From: Nosema muscidifuracis | Taxonomy: Eukaryota > Microsporidia > Nosematidae | Reading direction: 5' to 3' | Assembly (NCBI GenBank): GCA_028335825.1 | Contig: JAIOKI010000004.1 | Coordinates: forward strand, 372,001-436,000 | Length of the DNA stretch: 64,000 nt | The notes under the pieces: generated by a model | Databases searched by the model: none | What the model was told of the DNA's origin: nothing | Seen by the model: the letters and a program-made list of their open reading frames with translations, nothing else | Program-made: the position numbers and the translations under genes | Shown: piece after piece, positions 20,288-31,885 of the stretch | How positions within the stretch are numbered: the first letter of the stretch is position 1 | How the letters are laid out: each line of letters begins with the position of its first letter

Positions 20288-23200
20288 TTATAACCAAGGA
20301 TACTCTGTTATTTTAACTTTAGCCATATTTTCTATATCAGTCCATTCACTTATTAATTTTATAATATTAAAATCATTTCCTTCAACCTTCAATACTTCCT
20401 TAATTCTAATCTTTACTTTATTCAAAATATCTAAATTTCTTCCTTTATTATACACATTTAATAAATTATCAAGAAAATCATCATCATCTACTGCATTACA
20501 AGAATGATACAATACAGATAAATATTGCCCTTCTACACCTTCTCTACCAAATAAATGTTGTATATTTGGAGATAAATACATCCTTAAATTATTATCTTTT
20601 AATTCATTCATAAATTTTGTACTAAATAACTTCTTATTAATATAAGATCCTTTATCTGGATATATCATAATATTAGAAGGACAAAATTGTACTGTATAAA
20701 ATATATATGACATCATAAAATTAGTAGAATATGAAGAAATCATAGAATTCTTAAATAAGAAATATCTGTAAGGACTATTAAACTTATCTATAAAATAATT
20801 TCTAAGAATATCCTTCTTAAAATTATTATCTAAAATATTTATAAAAGCTTTAGTTCTTACCTTACTAGACATTTTAGGAGTAAATCCACATAATTCATAT
20901 TTCTCTTCTAAAATAAAATCAACATTTTTTATACCTGTTCCAGTAGAAAGATTTAAATCTAAACTATTTTCTAAACCGTCTTTATGAGAATAAGAAGCTA
21001 AATTAAAAATACTTGATTCATCCATATTTCTATAATTTACATTATGAATTATTTCATTAATTATATCATTAGATAAATTATCTTTAAATTTAGAAATTAT
21101 ATGTTCATGATCTTTACATCCTACTTCTTTACAATATTCTGAAATTACATGATTTAAACCTGAATTAGCTCTAAATTCTTCATAAATAAAATCAATATCT
21201 ATGTAAGAATGTTCTATTACATTAATAAATACATTATTTGTTAATTGAAGATTTTTAAGAATAGGAAGATATCCTTCTCTTGTTCTCAATTCATAACTCT
21301 TATTAAGTTTATATTTCATTAAATTATATATAAATAACATATTATCTGTCTTATAATTAATCTTAAAATATTCATATAAATATAATTTCCCATCACTTCC
21401 TATAAAATAAAGATCTTCTATTTTTTCATATTTAGGATTACATTTTCCCATAGTACTATTAATTAATTCAACATAAGGAACATTCTTATAATCATTTCTA
21501 ATTTCATTATAAACTCCAAAAATATATTTCTTAGTTTCTAGATTAACTAAATATTCATTAAAAATCTTATTAAATTTAGTATCATTATTATCTTCTGAAC
21601 CTATTAATAAAAGATAAAGTCTTTTCATAATTAATATCAATATATCAAAAATCTTAAAAGGACATAATAAAAGATCTTCAGAATTAGAATTATTCATTTT
21701 GATTAATGAATCAGAAAATGGATACAGGTTTTCTATATGAGATTTCATAACATCATTAGTAAATAACATTCTAAATTTATATCTAAGATTTTTAGGTTGA
21801 TATAATGAAGATAAAATACTTTCTTTTAAATCATTAAGTAAACCAAATAATTCACATTCTTTATCAAAAGCTACAGATCCTACAACACTAATAAACTTAG
21901 AATAAATATGAGAAAGCATAGCACAATTCGATCCAGCATTTATTTCTAACAATAATCTTTTAGATCTATCATGTACAATCGTATTATTTTCATTTTCTCT
22001 TTTAAATAAAAGCAAAGGTAATAAAACAGCTTGAGGATAAGTTTTAGATATCTTAAAAAGTATTATACTAATATAATTATGATTAATTGAATTAAGTAAA
22101 TTAATCAATTTAGAAATAAAAAATACGAAACAATTAACATTACATCCATCTAATAGATTTTTAAAAAGTGCTTCATCAATTCTTATTTTTCTATCTCTCA
22201 TAAATATTAAAAATAAAAGCATTAATTCACGAGACATTTCAATATCTGAACATGACAAACCGAGTAAGATTGAACAAATAATTTCTTCTTCTAATTCTTG
22301 ATTTATATCAGTATTTATTTTTTTCATAATTAATCTTACGTAATGATAATAATTTTCTCCTATGCTACTCAAATGTATTGATTGAAAATATAAATGCTCT
22401 GCTTCTTCAATATTTCCTAATTTTTCACTAAACATTCCTCTTATTCTAAATAAATTACTACTCTGTAAATCAGAAAAATGCATAATATTAGTTGAATTAG
22501 CTAAATCTAATCCAAGTTTATAATCTTTCATCTCATAAAAACACATCAATTCATAAATTACTTTATGATAAGCATCTACTACTTTTATACTTGGTAAATC
22601 AAATACATTCTTAAATGAAAATAATGCATTATCATAATATTTTCTCTTAAGTGAAGCTAATCCTAAATAATTACTATTTTTTCCTAATCCATTATTTCCT
22701 TTATAATACATACTCTTTTTAAGTTGTTTAATACTTTCTGTATACTCTTTATTTTTATTGACTATTCCACTTATATCACCTTCTTGTAAAGATATATCAG
22801 AAAATTTAAGTTCATTTGAAAAATCCTCAATTTTACGATATGCATGTCTTCTCCAAGTACTAAAGTGTAACAAACTCAAATAATCATATTCTAAATTTGG
22901 TTCACGATCTTCCCATCTAAATAATATTGAACTTATTTTATCATTATTTTCTAATGAATTATTGAATACAAAAGAAATTTCATGCATCTCAAAAATTATT
23001 TGCAAATAAATCATAAAAAAATTATTGTATGATTTACAATTAGGACCTAGTAAAATCAACTTATTAATTTCTTTTATCAATGAAATAGCTTTATCTGTAC
23101 TAAAATTATCAAATAACATTATAAATAATTCATAAAATTGAATATTTAGACTCTTTAAATGATCTTCCTTAAAATTACTAATTAAATTATAAAATGCTTG

Positions 23201-26200
23201 TTTTTCTGTTTGTATATTAAAATTAGAAGTATAAAATAGCGAATCAATCATTAATAAATTATCATTTTTCTGTTTACCTAAAGCAAGGCATAAATCCCAT
23301 TGTTGTAATTCTTTAGAACATTCAATCCATTCTTCTAATATTAAATCATATTCATCTTCATAAAATGAAATTTTTGATTCTATTGCTTTATTTTGAATAT
23401 CTTCAAATATTAATTGTGCTTCTTTTAATTTTCCTAATTGTTGAAAAAGTGATGCTTGCATAGTTTCTGGGAATTTTGATTTAACTCTTACAGATGCATA
23501 ATAATAATCTTTAAACATAATTTCTTTATAAGTTTTAGTATCATTCAACTCAGAAAAATAAAACCAACAATCAGGACCATTTCTTAAATATTTTCTTGCT
23601 TTATCAATATTTTCATAATTGTCGAGATATCCAATTCCACTCAAATATTTAAGAAAAACTAATGATAACTTTTCTTTATTAATCATAGTATTAATTAATT
23701 TAAAAATATTTTCAGCTACTAAATCTAAATCTTTAGGTTTTCTTAATTTCATAATTAATGTCTCAATTATACTATAATTTGAAACTTCTGAATAATAACA
23801 AAAGTCATATAAAACTTCATTAAAATTATCTAATGAAAATCTATGAACAAAATCTTGGAAGTTATTGACATATAACATTATATATTTTTCAAATGTTTCA
23901 TAATTATAAATAAAATCTGTTGAAGAAGGAGACCTAGTATAAAAACATGATGTTTTAGTTATACCTGCATCAAATAATCTGAATGTAGATATTGTTAAAT
24001 CATCAAATGTTTCTAATAACATTCTACATATTATAAAAGGAATATATTTTTCTTGTACCTGAGACCAATCTAAAGTTAATAATTCATAAAATCTAATTTC
24101 AATATTTTTTGGAAGTATTTCATTAAATAATTGAAAGTACTTAGTTCTTATTACCTTATTCTTACTAATTAATCCAAAATAGAATAATTCACTTAAACTA
24201 CTTAAAGTAGAAAGTTTGATGTTTTTATTATTTATCAAAAAAGTCAAAGTACAATTTAACAAATCATCTTCTTTTAAAATATAAATTCCTTCTTTATACT
24301 TTGTAAATATTATAGATAGCATAGACATGTTTTCATTTATGGATAAATCATTACAAAGAATTTTAAAAATAGAATCAGAAATATCCAATTTATCATTAGA
24401 AAAATTCTTTAGAATTTTAATAACAAATGGAACAATCGAATTAATATTAGCATTTTCAACTAGCAAATTTAAAATTTCTGGAATATAATATTTCATGTTT
24501 TGCATTGTATCCATTCTATTAAAAAATGGAGATCTATTATCTTTAAGTGTAAATTGAGGACTATTCTTATAAAATCCTAATTCAATCTTAAATCTCTCAT
24601 AAATCAAATTTTCAATAGAACTTATATCTTTATCTTTTTTTATATTATACTTCAATATATTAAAAAATGTTTCTCTATTATATTCTTGATTATTTCTTAC
24701 ATGAATAAATTCATTAATAAAATTAACCAGATTTTGACTTAACTCAAGCACAATCCAAGAATCTTTCATTTCAGTTAACAATGTATTTTTCAGTTTATTA
24801 AGATATATTTTATCTTTTTTGAAAGAACTTCTATTTTCATCTATTATAATATCTTCTTTATTCACATTTCCATGACGCTCTGCTTCTTTTTCTAAATAGA
24901 GAATTACATTTTGAGAATTAATATATCTAAAATTCAATAAACTAAAATTAATTATAAAATCAAAATCACAAATTACAGAATAATGAATTGATTTTTTTAA
25001 AATTTCCAAAGGTAATGGCTTTCTATTATTTATAAAGTTTACAAATATATTTGTGTACAAATCAATCAAAACTTGGTCTTCATAAATATTTTTAGAATTT
25101 TTCATTTTATAATCACATACAATTTTAAACAAATGTGTACCAATTTTTTGGTAAAAATTAATTGATGTCTTTAACAATCTATAAATTATAGGGAGTAGTT
25201 CATTACAAATATTAATTGTTAATAATTCTGGATTGCTTATTAGCAATGGAAACAATATAAAAATATTATTCTTATATTTTAGTTCTGAATTAATACATCT
25301 TATTATTGAATTCTCAAATCGATTAAATTTTAGTAAAATCTTTTTCAAAGAGCAAAGAGTAAATTTTCTTTCTTCATATGATAAGTCTAATAGCAAATCA
25401 AAATATTCAGGTTTAGGTTCATAATGAGATAAGTAATATAATATATAAGATAATATATTTGTATTTTCAATATTATTTTTACAATATTCAATCATTCCTT
25501 GACTATAAAAATTTTCTTCAATAAAAACCTCAATTAACATCCAAGAATGATCCCCAAAAAATTTTATCAATTTCTCATAACTATTCATTTCATTTTTTTC
25601 TATACTTTTTAACAAGCAACCCATTATTGATTTATTCGATATAAGTGAAAAAGTTTTTACCTTTACTGAATTGCAAATTTTAAATAATGGATCAATTTTA
25701 AATAATAATTCTAAATCTTCAAGCATAAAATTATTGATTGAGTATCTAATAAATTCTTTGATTCTCGAAATATTCTTATTCGATTTTTTTAATTCTCCGA
25801 ATATAATTAAAGCAAATTGAATTTGATGACTATTAACTGAATGCTCTATCATCTTTAAAAACATCAATAAATTAATTCCTTTTTCTATATCTAAATAGTT
25901 CTTTAAATCAAGAGTTTTCAAATAACATGTAATTTCATCTTCTCCATTATTTATTATAATATTAGACAATCCTAATTTCTTATTTGCTATACCAAGATTA
26001 TTGACAAAATTTCTAAATGATACAACTTTTTTAAACATAATTTCTGATAAATATAACAATGATGATTCCATAATATTTTGTACTATTAAAGGATATGTCA
26101 AATTTGAATATTTTTCAATATACCAAACTAATCTTTCTTCAATTTTTTCTATATATGATTTTGAAAAATCATATAATAAACTATACACCATTAAAATAAC

Positions 26201-29200
26201 CTTATCATATAAAACTTCTTGATCAGGAACCATTAAACTTAATTCAAAAGTTTTGATCAAAATTGAATTTTCTGCATTTTCAGTAAAAATAACAATTTCG
26301 CGATGATTTCTAAATTCAATAAATATTTTTTCAATAAAAGCTACCAATCTTTCATCTTTAAAATCGTTAAGAGCATTAAAAATACAAATCATTTTCTTAA
26401 TAGTTTCGACTGACAAAACTTCTGAGATACATTCCTCATATTTTTCTTTTAACAAAACTTCTATCAATTTCTTATTAATATTATCAAATTTCTTAAAAGG
26501 TGTAATTATTCCCTGAGGTAATGTATTAAATATGAAATCAAAGCAAACTTTTGCGAGATTCTTATTTTTACAGAATGCCAAATACATAAAAGATAACTCG
26601 TATTTTAAGTAATTTTCATATGATTTTTCATCATCAAGCTCATAGTATACTGTATATATAAAATCTTTGCTCTTCAATAATTCTTTTTGATGCTTTAAGA
26701 ATTTTTCTGAATATAATTTAACCACATCAGTTTCAAAATGAGATAATTTCGTACTAGAAAATACATTAAAAGCTTTAGCATAATAATAATAAACCTTAAG
26801 ATATGTTTGTGTATCTTTTGGGCTCAAAAAACTAGGAAAATGCTTTAACAAAAATACAAGAACATCAATTCTACGGAATATTTTTTTAGGAAATTCATTT
26901 TTTACATCTTTTAAATATACATTTAGAGAATGATGATGAATGATGGGTATTTCCTTAATTTTGAATCTTCTTTTACAGATAATTAAACATTCTTTAGCAA
27001 AATTTTTTTCATGATCATTTTTACTCATTATGCCATTTATAAAAATATTAATTATTTCTAAAATACAAACTTCTAATTGACATGTACTTAAACTATCAAA
27101 AAGACAATCTATTGCAGAAGTAACTTCACTATATTTACCTTTACTATGTCTTATGTATATAAGAATACATTTTAAAATACCTAATAAATTATTAGTAAGC
27201 CATTCATAAGGCAACTCATCCCAAATAATTATTGCACATATGGCATTACAACCTGTTCTCATTTTTCTAACATTAGAAGAGCTACATAAACTTACTAAAT
27301 GAGCAAAGGTATATTGTAGAACATGTAACTTCAAAAAATTATCTACAGAACCTGAAATATTTAAAAATCGACTTAACATGTCATGAAGTATAATAATTGG
27401 CATTTTCTTTTCTGTATTTTCAAATCCTTCAAATATAGCATTGTAAAGGAGCAAGTAATTGAAATATATTCTTTTCTTTGAATTGCTCAATTCAACTTTT
27501 CTACAAAACCAATAAGTGACAACTACTTGAGATACACACTTCATTAATTCAAATGCTTTTGTTTCCAATGGAGTGTTTTCACATGCATAAATAGCCTGAA
27601 CTGAATCATATATATACTGTGATTTTTTAATTTGCTTCAAATATGAAGATTTTTGTATTTCTGATAGTATAATATCTTCATCACTTATTTTAAAAGCTAA
27701 ATTAATCACCTTATTTTTTCCACATAATTTCTCACTATTTTTTATGATAGCTTTTTCGATATTAAAATTTTTATAATCTGCCCATCCTAAAATAGAATAT
27801 ATAAATCCAGCCAATATATCAAAAGAAGTTTCTAATTCATCTTTATTATTTAACTTTGCTTTTTCGGTTGATTTAAAAGTAACATATTTTGTTTTACTGA
27901 TTATTCTACTTTCGTTACTAAATTTGTATTGACCTCTAAAATATTGAATAGTCCTTACATATAAATCATCTAATGAAAATTCTGTTATTTTTGTACTCAA
28001 ATTATCAGAAACATTAAGTTGATTATATGGTGTTGTTGGCTTTGCAGATTCCTTAGTTTTAGCAAAAATAGATCCTTTCAAAAATGAATGGTCAGTAAAA
28101 TTATTCTTTTCATAGAAATAATTCTTGTGATAAGATTTGACTCTTCCCAATATTTGTGCAGAATAGATTGATAGCTTTGGATTAGATATGGCATTTTTTA
28201 CTTCATGGAATAATTCGATCAATTGTAAATCATATTTATCAGAAAAAGCTTCTTTTTTAGAATTGTCAATTAAATATAGAAGATAATTAAGCGCTTTAAC
28301 TCCGACATCATTATTAGTTTTTAAAGATTCAATTATTGGCTTAATTAAAATACCCCAATCAGCTAATATCAAATTTAGATTGATAGGCAAAGAGAAGATT
28401 AAATCTAAATATAATACATTATTATTATCTTGATAAAAGTTATAAAATATACTAATGTATACTTTAAAATTTTTAAAAAAATACATTTGAAAAATATTAG
28501 TATTTTCTTTCATACTATTTAAGCTCTTGAAGCACAGTAATAATATTTCATGCAATGATACTTCTTTAGTCTTAACTAACACATCTAGACATTTCATTAA
28601 ATTTGATACCTCAAATTGACTAATTGAAAAAGAGTTACTACAATAATAATTGATAACAATTGTAAAATACAAATTATAAAAATTAAAGCTATCAGCTTTT
28701 CTATCTAAAATATACTTTTCAAATATTTCTGCTTCCATATCATCTAAGACCATTTTTATACCATGTTGAATTTCATTAGTATTAACAATACTATTCTTCT
28801 CAAATGAATGTATAAAATCATAAGCTAGTAAATCATTCAATAATTTTGTATATAAAGTGATACAAGACGTCTGTCCATTAATTTCAGTTACCATTTTCTT
28901 TAACAATTTAAAGAAGACAATATTTTTACAAGCATTACCAATAATTTGATATGTAAAATGCTTATTTAGATCTACAAACAAAAAATCAACAGGCAATAAA
29001 AAGATTGAAAAATAATCATCAATTGCTGAAAGCTCATTTTCTTCAAAATCTATTTTTTTCAATATATTTAACGAGTTACCAAAAAGTTCAAAAAATAAGT
29101 CATTTTTCAATGTTGTAAAAAATGTTGGCTCAGGAAATTTTTTTACAAGATCTGTCAACTTGAGAGATAATTCTTTAAAAATACGAGAAATAATCAAAAA

Positions 29201-30544
29201 TATAGATTTACAATGAGTGATTATCCTTTCATGGGAAATTGAATCAAGAACTTTTTCTATTATCTTAATTGAATCATTTAACATACATAAAGAATTACAC
29301 ATAAATTCTATTTGTTCTAATCTAGAAATCCTTGAATTATAAATAGTAAAAATCTGCTTATTAATGGAATTAATTGTTTCTCTAACAATTTCTAAATGAA
29401 ATATTATAGATCTTTCATAAATTAAATATTTTTCATCTTCTATGATAAACATGTTATCCTTATAATCAAATTTTTCAAAAAAGTCAAGATTTATCTTTTT
29501 ATCGTCAAGTAAAGATGTTTGTATTATAGAAAGACTCGAATCAAGAATTTCCTTTGTTCTATATAATAAGTCATTGAATACTCTTAAATTAAAATTTTCA
29601 TAAAATAAAACTAATACATCAGTAAGACCTATAAGTCCCTTAATATTTGTAATATATGATTCGGGACTATAAAAAAATCTCAAATCAAAAAATTCTTCTG
29701 TTTTTTGGATAAATACTTCTCTACTTTTTATAATAGTCTTAAATACAAAATAAATCAATTCTTTTCTAATTTCATGAGCATCCGCTGGACAATAAAAAAC
29801 TGCAAACTTTGATAATTCTAAAATTGTATTACTATAATTTTCATTTCTAGATATAAAAACATTTGCATCTGATATAATTTTTATCAATTTTGATACTGAT
29901 GATATAACAGATAATGCTATATTTTTCTTAAAGTTAATCATATCAATTACAACTCTATTGTCTAAGAACGAAATATAAAAATTTACACATCGAAAAACAA
30001 TTAAATCTATTTTCTTCTTCATGTAAACATGATGTTGATTACAATTCGCAATATAACTAAAAAGTTCTATAAAACACATAAAAGAATCTTCTGTTACTAC
30101 TTCATTATGGCATTCTAAATTTGCAAAAATTGAATTAATTAAAATTAATACAGAATTAAGATGATTTTCTAATATATTCTCAGTAAAAACTTCCAAGCAT
30201 ACAATCGAAGCACATATTTTGATAGCAAGCATTACATTAGTCAAATTATCTTTTTCTATAACATCATTTATAGCAATAATTAATTCTGGTGTTACAAATT
30301 TTTCGAAATGGAATTTACTTAAAGATTTTAAAATAAAAAACCGGCATTCATTTCCTATAGAATAAGGACCTACCTTTTCTGGAGTAAAATATTCGAGTGC
30401 TCGTATTGAAAATGGTAGAAAATCTTTCAAAAAATTATCTGGTTCTAAAATATGATAAATGAATTTATCATCTTCCATTTGTCTTCTTAATTTTTCACAC
30501 TTGATTTCATATGGATCTGCGTTGTAAATAATTTCTTTAAACAT
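20288..30544 (-). CDS. TRA1: Tra1/TRRAP pseudokinase of the PIKK family
   Basis: A single uninterrupted frame of 3418 residues (yeast Tra1 3744, human TRRAP about 3860), giving the activator-binding scaffold of SAGA and NuA4. The N-terminal two thirds is HEAT-repeat helices without recognisable motifs. The FAT region is seen at 'STWRRHAYRKIEDF'. The kinase-like part has 'YLPILKNLQLTNNVFINVIE' and, near the end, 'LSPNIQHLFGREGVEGQYL', matching the Tra1 L(T/S)PN.Q.L.G..G.EG block. No HRD or DFG motif is visible, as expected for a pseudokinase. The FATC tail ends in PWL, the same ending as TRRAP (HPWL). A CCC lies just upstream of the ATG. It is the longest gene here and fits the chromatin theme with Arp5 and TAF7. 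Confidence 0.92.
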   Translation of the reverse strand: MFKEIIYNADPYEIKCEKLRRQMEDDKFIYHILEPDNFLKDFLPFSIRALEYFTPEKVGPYSIGNECRFFILKSLSKFHFEKFVTPELIIAINDVIEKDNLTNVMLAIKICASIVCLEVFTENILENHLNSVLILINSIFANLECHNEVVTEDSFMCFIELFSYIANCNQHHVYMKKKIDLIVFRCVNFYISFLDNRVVIDMINFKKNIALSVISSVSKLIKIISDANVFISRNENYSNTILELSKFAVFYCPADAHEIRKELIYFVFKTIIKSREVFIQKTEEFFDLRFFYSPESYITNIKGLIGLTDVLVLFYENFNLRVFNDLLYRTKEILDSSLSIIQTSLLDDKKINLDFFEKFDYKDNMFIIEDEKYLIYERSIIFHLEIVRETINSINKQIFTIYNSRISRLEQIEFMCNSLCMLNDSIKIIEKVLDSISHERIITHCKSIFLIISRIFKELSLKLTDLVKKFPEPTFFTTLKNDLFFELFGNSLNILKKIDFEENELSAIDDYFSIFLLPVDFLFVDLNKHFTYQIIGNACKNIVFFKLLKKMVTEINGQTSCITLYTKLLNDLLAYDFIHSFEKNSIVNTNEIQHGIKMVLDDMEAEIFEKYILDRKADSFNFYNLYFTIVINYYCSNSFSISQFEVSNLMKCLDVLVKTKEVSLHEILLLCFKSLNSMKENTNIFQMYFFKNFKVYISIFYNFYQDNNNVLYLDLIFSLPINLNLILADWGILIKPIIESLKTNNDVGVKALNYLLYLIDNSKKEAFSDKYDLQLIELFHEVKNAISNPKLSIYSAQILGRVKSYHKNYFYEKNNFTDHSFLKGSIFAKTKESAKPTTPYNQLNVSDNLSTKITEFSLDDLYVRTIQYFRGQYKFSNESRIISKTKYVTFKSTEKAKLNNKDELETSFDILAGFIYSILGWADYKNFNIEKAIIKNSEKLCGKNKVINLAFKISDEDIILSEIQKSSYLKQIKKSQYIYDSVQAIYACENTPLETKAFELMKCVSQVVVTYWFCRKVELSNSKKRIYFNYLLLYNAIFEGFENTEKKMPIIILHDMLSRFLNISGSVDNFLKLHVLQYTFAHLVSLCSSSNVRKMRTGCNAICAIIIWDELPYEWLTNNLLGILKCILIYIRHSKGKYSEVTSAIDCLFDSLSTCQLEVCILEIINIFINGIMSKNDHEKNFAKECLIICKRRFKIKEIPIIHHHSLNVYLKDVKNEFPKKIFRRIDVLVFLLKHFPSFLSPKDTQTYLKVYYYYAKAFNVFSSTKLSHFETDVVKLYSEKFLKHQKELLKSKDFIYTVYYELDDEKSYENYLKYELSFMYLAFCKNKNLAKVCFDFIFNTLPQGIITPFKKFDNINKKLIEVLLKEKYEECISEVLSVETIKKMICIFNALNDFKDERLVAFIEKIFIEFRNHREIVIFTENAENSILIKTFELSLMVPDQEVLYDKVILMVYSLLYDFSKSYIEKIEERLVWYIEKYSNLTYPLIVQNIMESSLLYLSEIMFKKVVSFRNFVNNLGIANKKLGLSNIIINNGEDEITCYLKTLDLKNYLDIEKGINLLMFLKMIEHSVNSHQIQFALIIFGELKKSNKNISRIKEFIRYSINNFMLEDLELLFKIDPLFKICNSVKVKTFSLISNKSIMGCLLKSIEKNEMNSYEKLIKFFGDHSWMLIEVFIEENFYSQGMIEYCKNNIENTNILSYILYYLSHYEPKPEYFDLLLDLSYEERKFTLCSLKKILLKFNRFENSIIRCINSELKYKNNIFILFPLLISNPELLTINICNELLPIIYRLLKTSINFYQKIGTHLFKIVCDYKMKNSKNIYEDQVLIDLYTNIFVNFINNRKPLPLEILKKSIHYSVICDFDFIINFSLLNFRYINSQNVILYLEKEAERHGNVNKEDIIIDENRSSFKKDKIYLNKLKNTLLTEMKDSWIVLELSQNLVNFINEFIHVRNNQEYNRETFFNILKYNIKKDKDISSIENLIYERFKIELGFYKNSPQFTLKDNRSPFFNRMDTMQNMKYYIPEILNLLVENANINSIVPFVIKILKNFSNDKLDISDSIFKILCNDLSINENMSMLSIIFTKYKEGIYILKEDDLLNCTLTFLINNKNIKLSTLSSLSELFYFGLISKNKVIRTKYFQLFNEILPKNIEIRFYELLTLDWSQVQEKYIPFIICRMLLETFDDLTISTFRLFDAGITKTSCFYTRSPSSTDFIYNYETFEKYIMLYVNNFQDFVHRFSLDNFNEVLYDFCYYSEVSNYSIIETLIMKLRKPKDLDLVAENIFKLINTMINKEKLSLVFLKYLSGIGYLDNYENIDKARKYLRNGPDCWFYFSELNDTKTYKEIMFKDYYYASVRVKSKFPETMQASLFQQLGKLKEAQLIFEDIQNKAIESKISFYEDEYDLILEEWIECSKELQQWDLCLALGKQKNDNLLMIDSLFYTSNFNIQTEKQAFYNLISNFKEDHLKSLNIQFYELFIMLFDNFSTDKAISLIKEINKLILLGPNCKSYNNFFMIYLQIIFEMHEISFVFNNSLENNDKISSILFRWEDREPNLEYDYLSLLHFSTWRRHAYRKIEDFSNELKFSDISLQEGDISGIVNKNKEYTESIKQLKKSMYYKGNNGLGKNSNYLGLASLKRKYYDNALFSFKNVFDLPSIKVVDAYHKVIYELMCFYEMKDYKLGLDLANSTNIMHFSDLQSSNLFRIRGMFSEKLGNIEEAEHLYFQSIHLSSIGENYYHYVRLIMKKINTDINQELEEEIICSILLGLSCSDIEMSRELMLLFLIFMRDRKIRIDEALFKNLLDGCNVNCFVFFISKLINLLNSINHNYISIILFKISKTYPQAVLLPLLLFKRENENNTIVHDRSKRLLLEINAGSNCAMLSHIYSKFISVVGSVAFDKECELFGLLNDLKESILSSLYQPKNLRYKFRMLFTNDVMKSHIENLYPFSDSLIKMNNSNSEDLLLCPFKIFDILILIMKRLYLLLIGSEDNNDTKFNKIFNEYLVNLETKKYIFGVYNEIRNDYKNVPYVELINSTMGKCNPKYEKIEDLYFIGSDGKLYLYEYFKINYKTDNMLFIYNLMKYKLNKSYELRTREGYLPILKNLQLTNNVFINVIEHSYIDIDFIYEEFRANSGLNHVISEYCKEVGCKDHEHIISKFKDNLSNDIINEIIHNVNYRNMDESSIFNLASYSHKDGLENSLDLNLSTGTGIKNVDFILEEKYELCGFTPKMSSKVRTKAFINILDNNFKKDILRNYFIDKFNSPYRYFLFKNSMISSYSTNFMMSYIFYTVQFCPSNIMIYPDKGSYINKKLFSTKFMNELKDNNLRMYLSPNIQHLFGREGVEGQYLSVLYHSCNAVDDDDFLDNLLNVYNKGRNLDILNKVKIRIKEVLKVEGNDFNIIKLISEWTDIENMAKVKITEYPWL

Positions 30545-31885
30545 TAGGGCATAAAATTCTTATTTTTTTTTTAAATTTTCTGTTAAACTTATGCAAAAAA
30601 TATTTTGTTTATTTTTTTAAAAAAAATAAAGGATCAAAAAATTATAATAATATTGATCAGATAGGTCTTTTATTTAAACATAATATTAGTAAAAATACTT
30701 ATTGAGTTTTTTTCTATTTTATCTTCCATTAAGAAAATTTTCCCTTTTGATATCTCAGGATCGGAACATTTTTGTAAAAGTCAAATAATTATACTCAAAA
30801 ATAGTAAAAGTAATTTGTATGAATGATTTTTTTATTTTATCAAAATTAAGGAAGAGACTAGAGAAAACGTCCGAATCAACTTATAGTAAAGAGAATGGAA
30901 GTTATTTCGTTTAATAAGATGGGACACAGACATTAAAAATTGAGAATAATTTTTTAGATATGTAAAATCAATAAGAAGATTAACATTGCCTTTCTAAAGC
31001 CCAAGCGTAAATAATTATTTTTTAACGGTTTATTAATTAAATATAAAAAACATTAAAGATCCTTGGATAAAAATATAAAACAATAATGTTAATTAACTAT
31101 CTTATTGAATCACTTTCTTAATCTTTTATTCATATTTATTGAGATAAGAAAAAAGCTTCTACAGCACCAAATCTTTAGATTTAATAATCGATGATACACA
31201 TTAGCATATTAGAATGCCTTCCTTAAAAAAGTGCATAATTAAATAATCGTTGTTTTCAATTTCTATGTTAAAATTATAAATTTTAGAAATTCGATTAAAT
31301 AACATAAAAATTTTTGTCTATCTTATAGATAGGATATAAATTTTCTTTGAGGTGAATTATTACTAAAGTCACTAACATTTAAATTAAAAAACTACAATTT
31401 TCAAACATAATTGTTTCTATTAAAACTAGATAATAAATCTAACATCTACTTATAATTTTCTATATTAATTATAATTACTAACATCTACTTATAATTTTCT
31501 AAAAATTATTATTATTACTAACATCCACTTATGATTTTCTATATCAATTATAATTACTAGCATCTACTTATGATTTTTTTAGATTAATTATAATTACTAA
31601 CATCCACTTATAATTTTCTATATTACTTATAATTACTAAAATCTACTTATAATTTTTTAGATTGTTTATAATTAGAACTACTTTTGATATCAATAGTGAA
31701 TTATAATTTATTCTTTAAGTAATCTCATAGAATGGGTATTAGAAGACCTCTTTACACAATTAATAATCACTGAGAAATGTTATAATAATATCATTTCAAA
31801 GTTAAAAAAATCATCTCTATAAATTTAAATATATCCTTTTCAATATCTAAGAATATCATTTTAAAGTAAATAAAAAACATCCCCA
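30545..31885. other. Long spacer: GC-richer island, then 39-40 bp repeats
   Basis: 30660-31060 has a base composition less AT-rich than its surroundings (for example 'gaaaacgtccgaatcaac', 'tctaaagcccaagcg') but no protein-like frame. 31441-31672 is a tandem repeat: 'aacatctacttataattttc' plus 'tatattaattataattact', six copies starting at 31441, 31480, 31520, 31559, 31599 and 31638. The CCCC at 31881-31884 belongs to the TAF7 start. Confidence 0.75.

Noticed and set aside
30950-31010. Likeness to the U6 snRNA core (agaagattaacattgcc)
   Set aside because: The ACAGAGA element, the upstream stem and the conserved spacing are missing; the match is too short in this composition.
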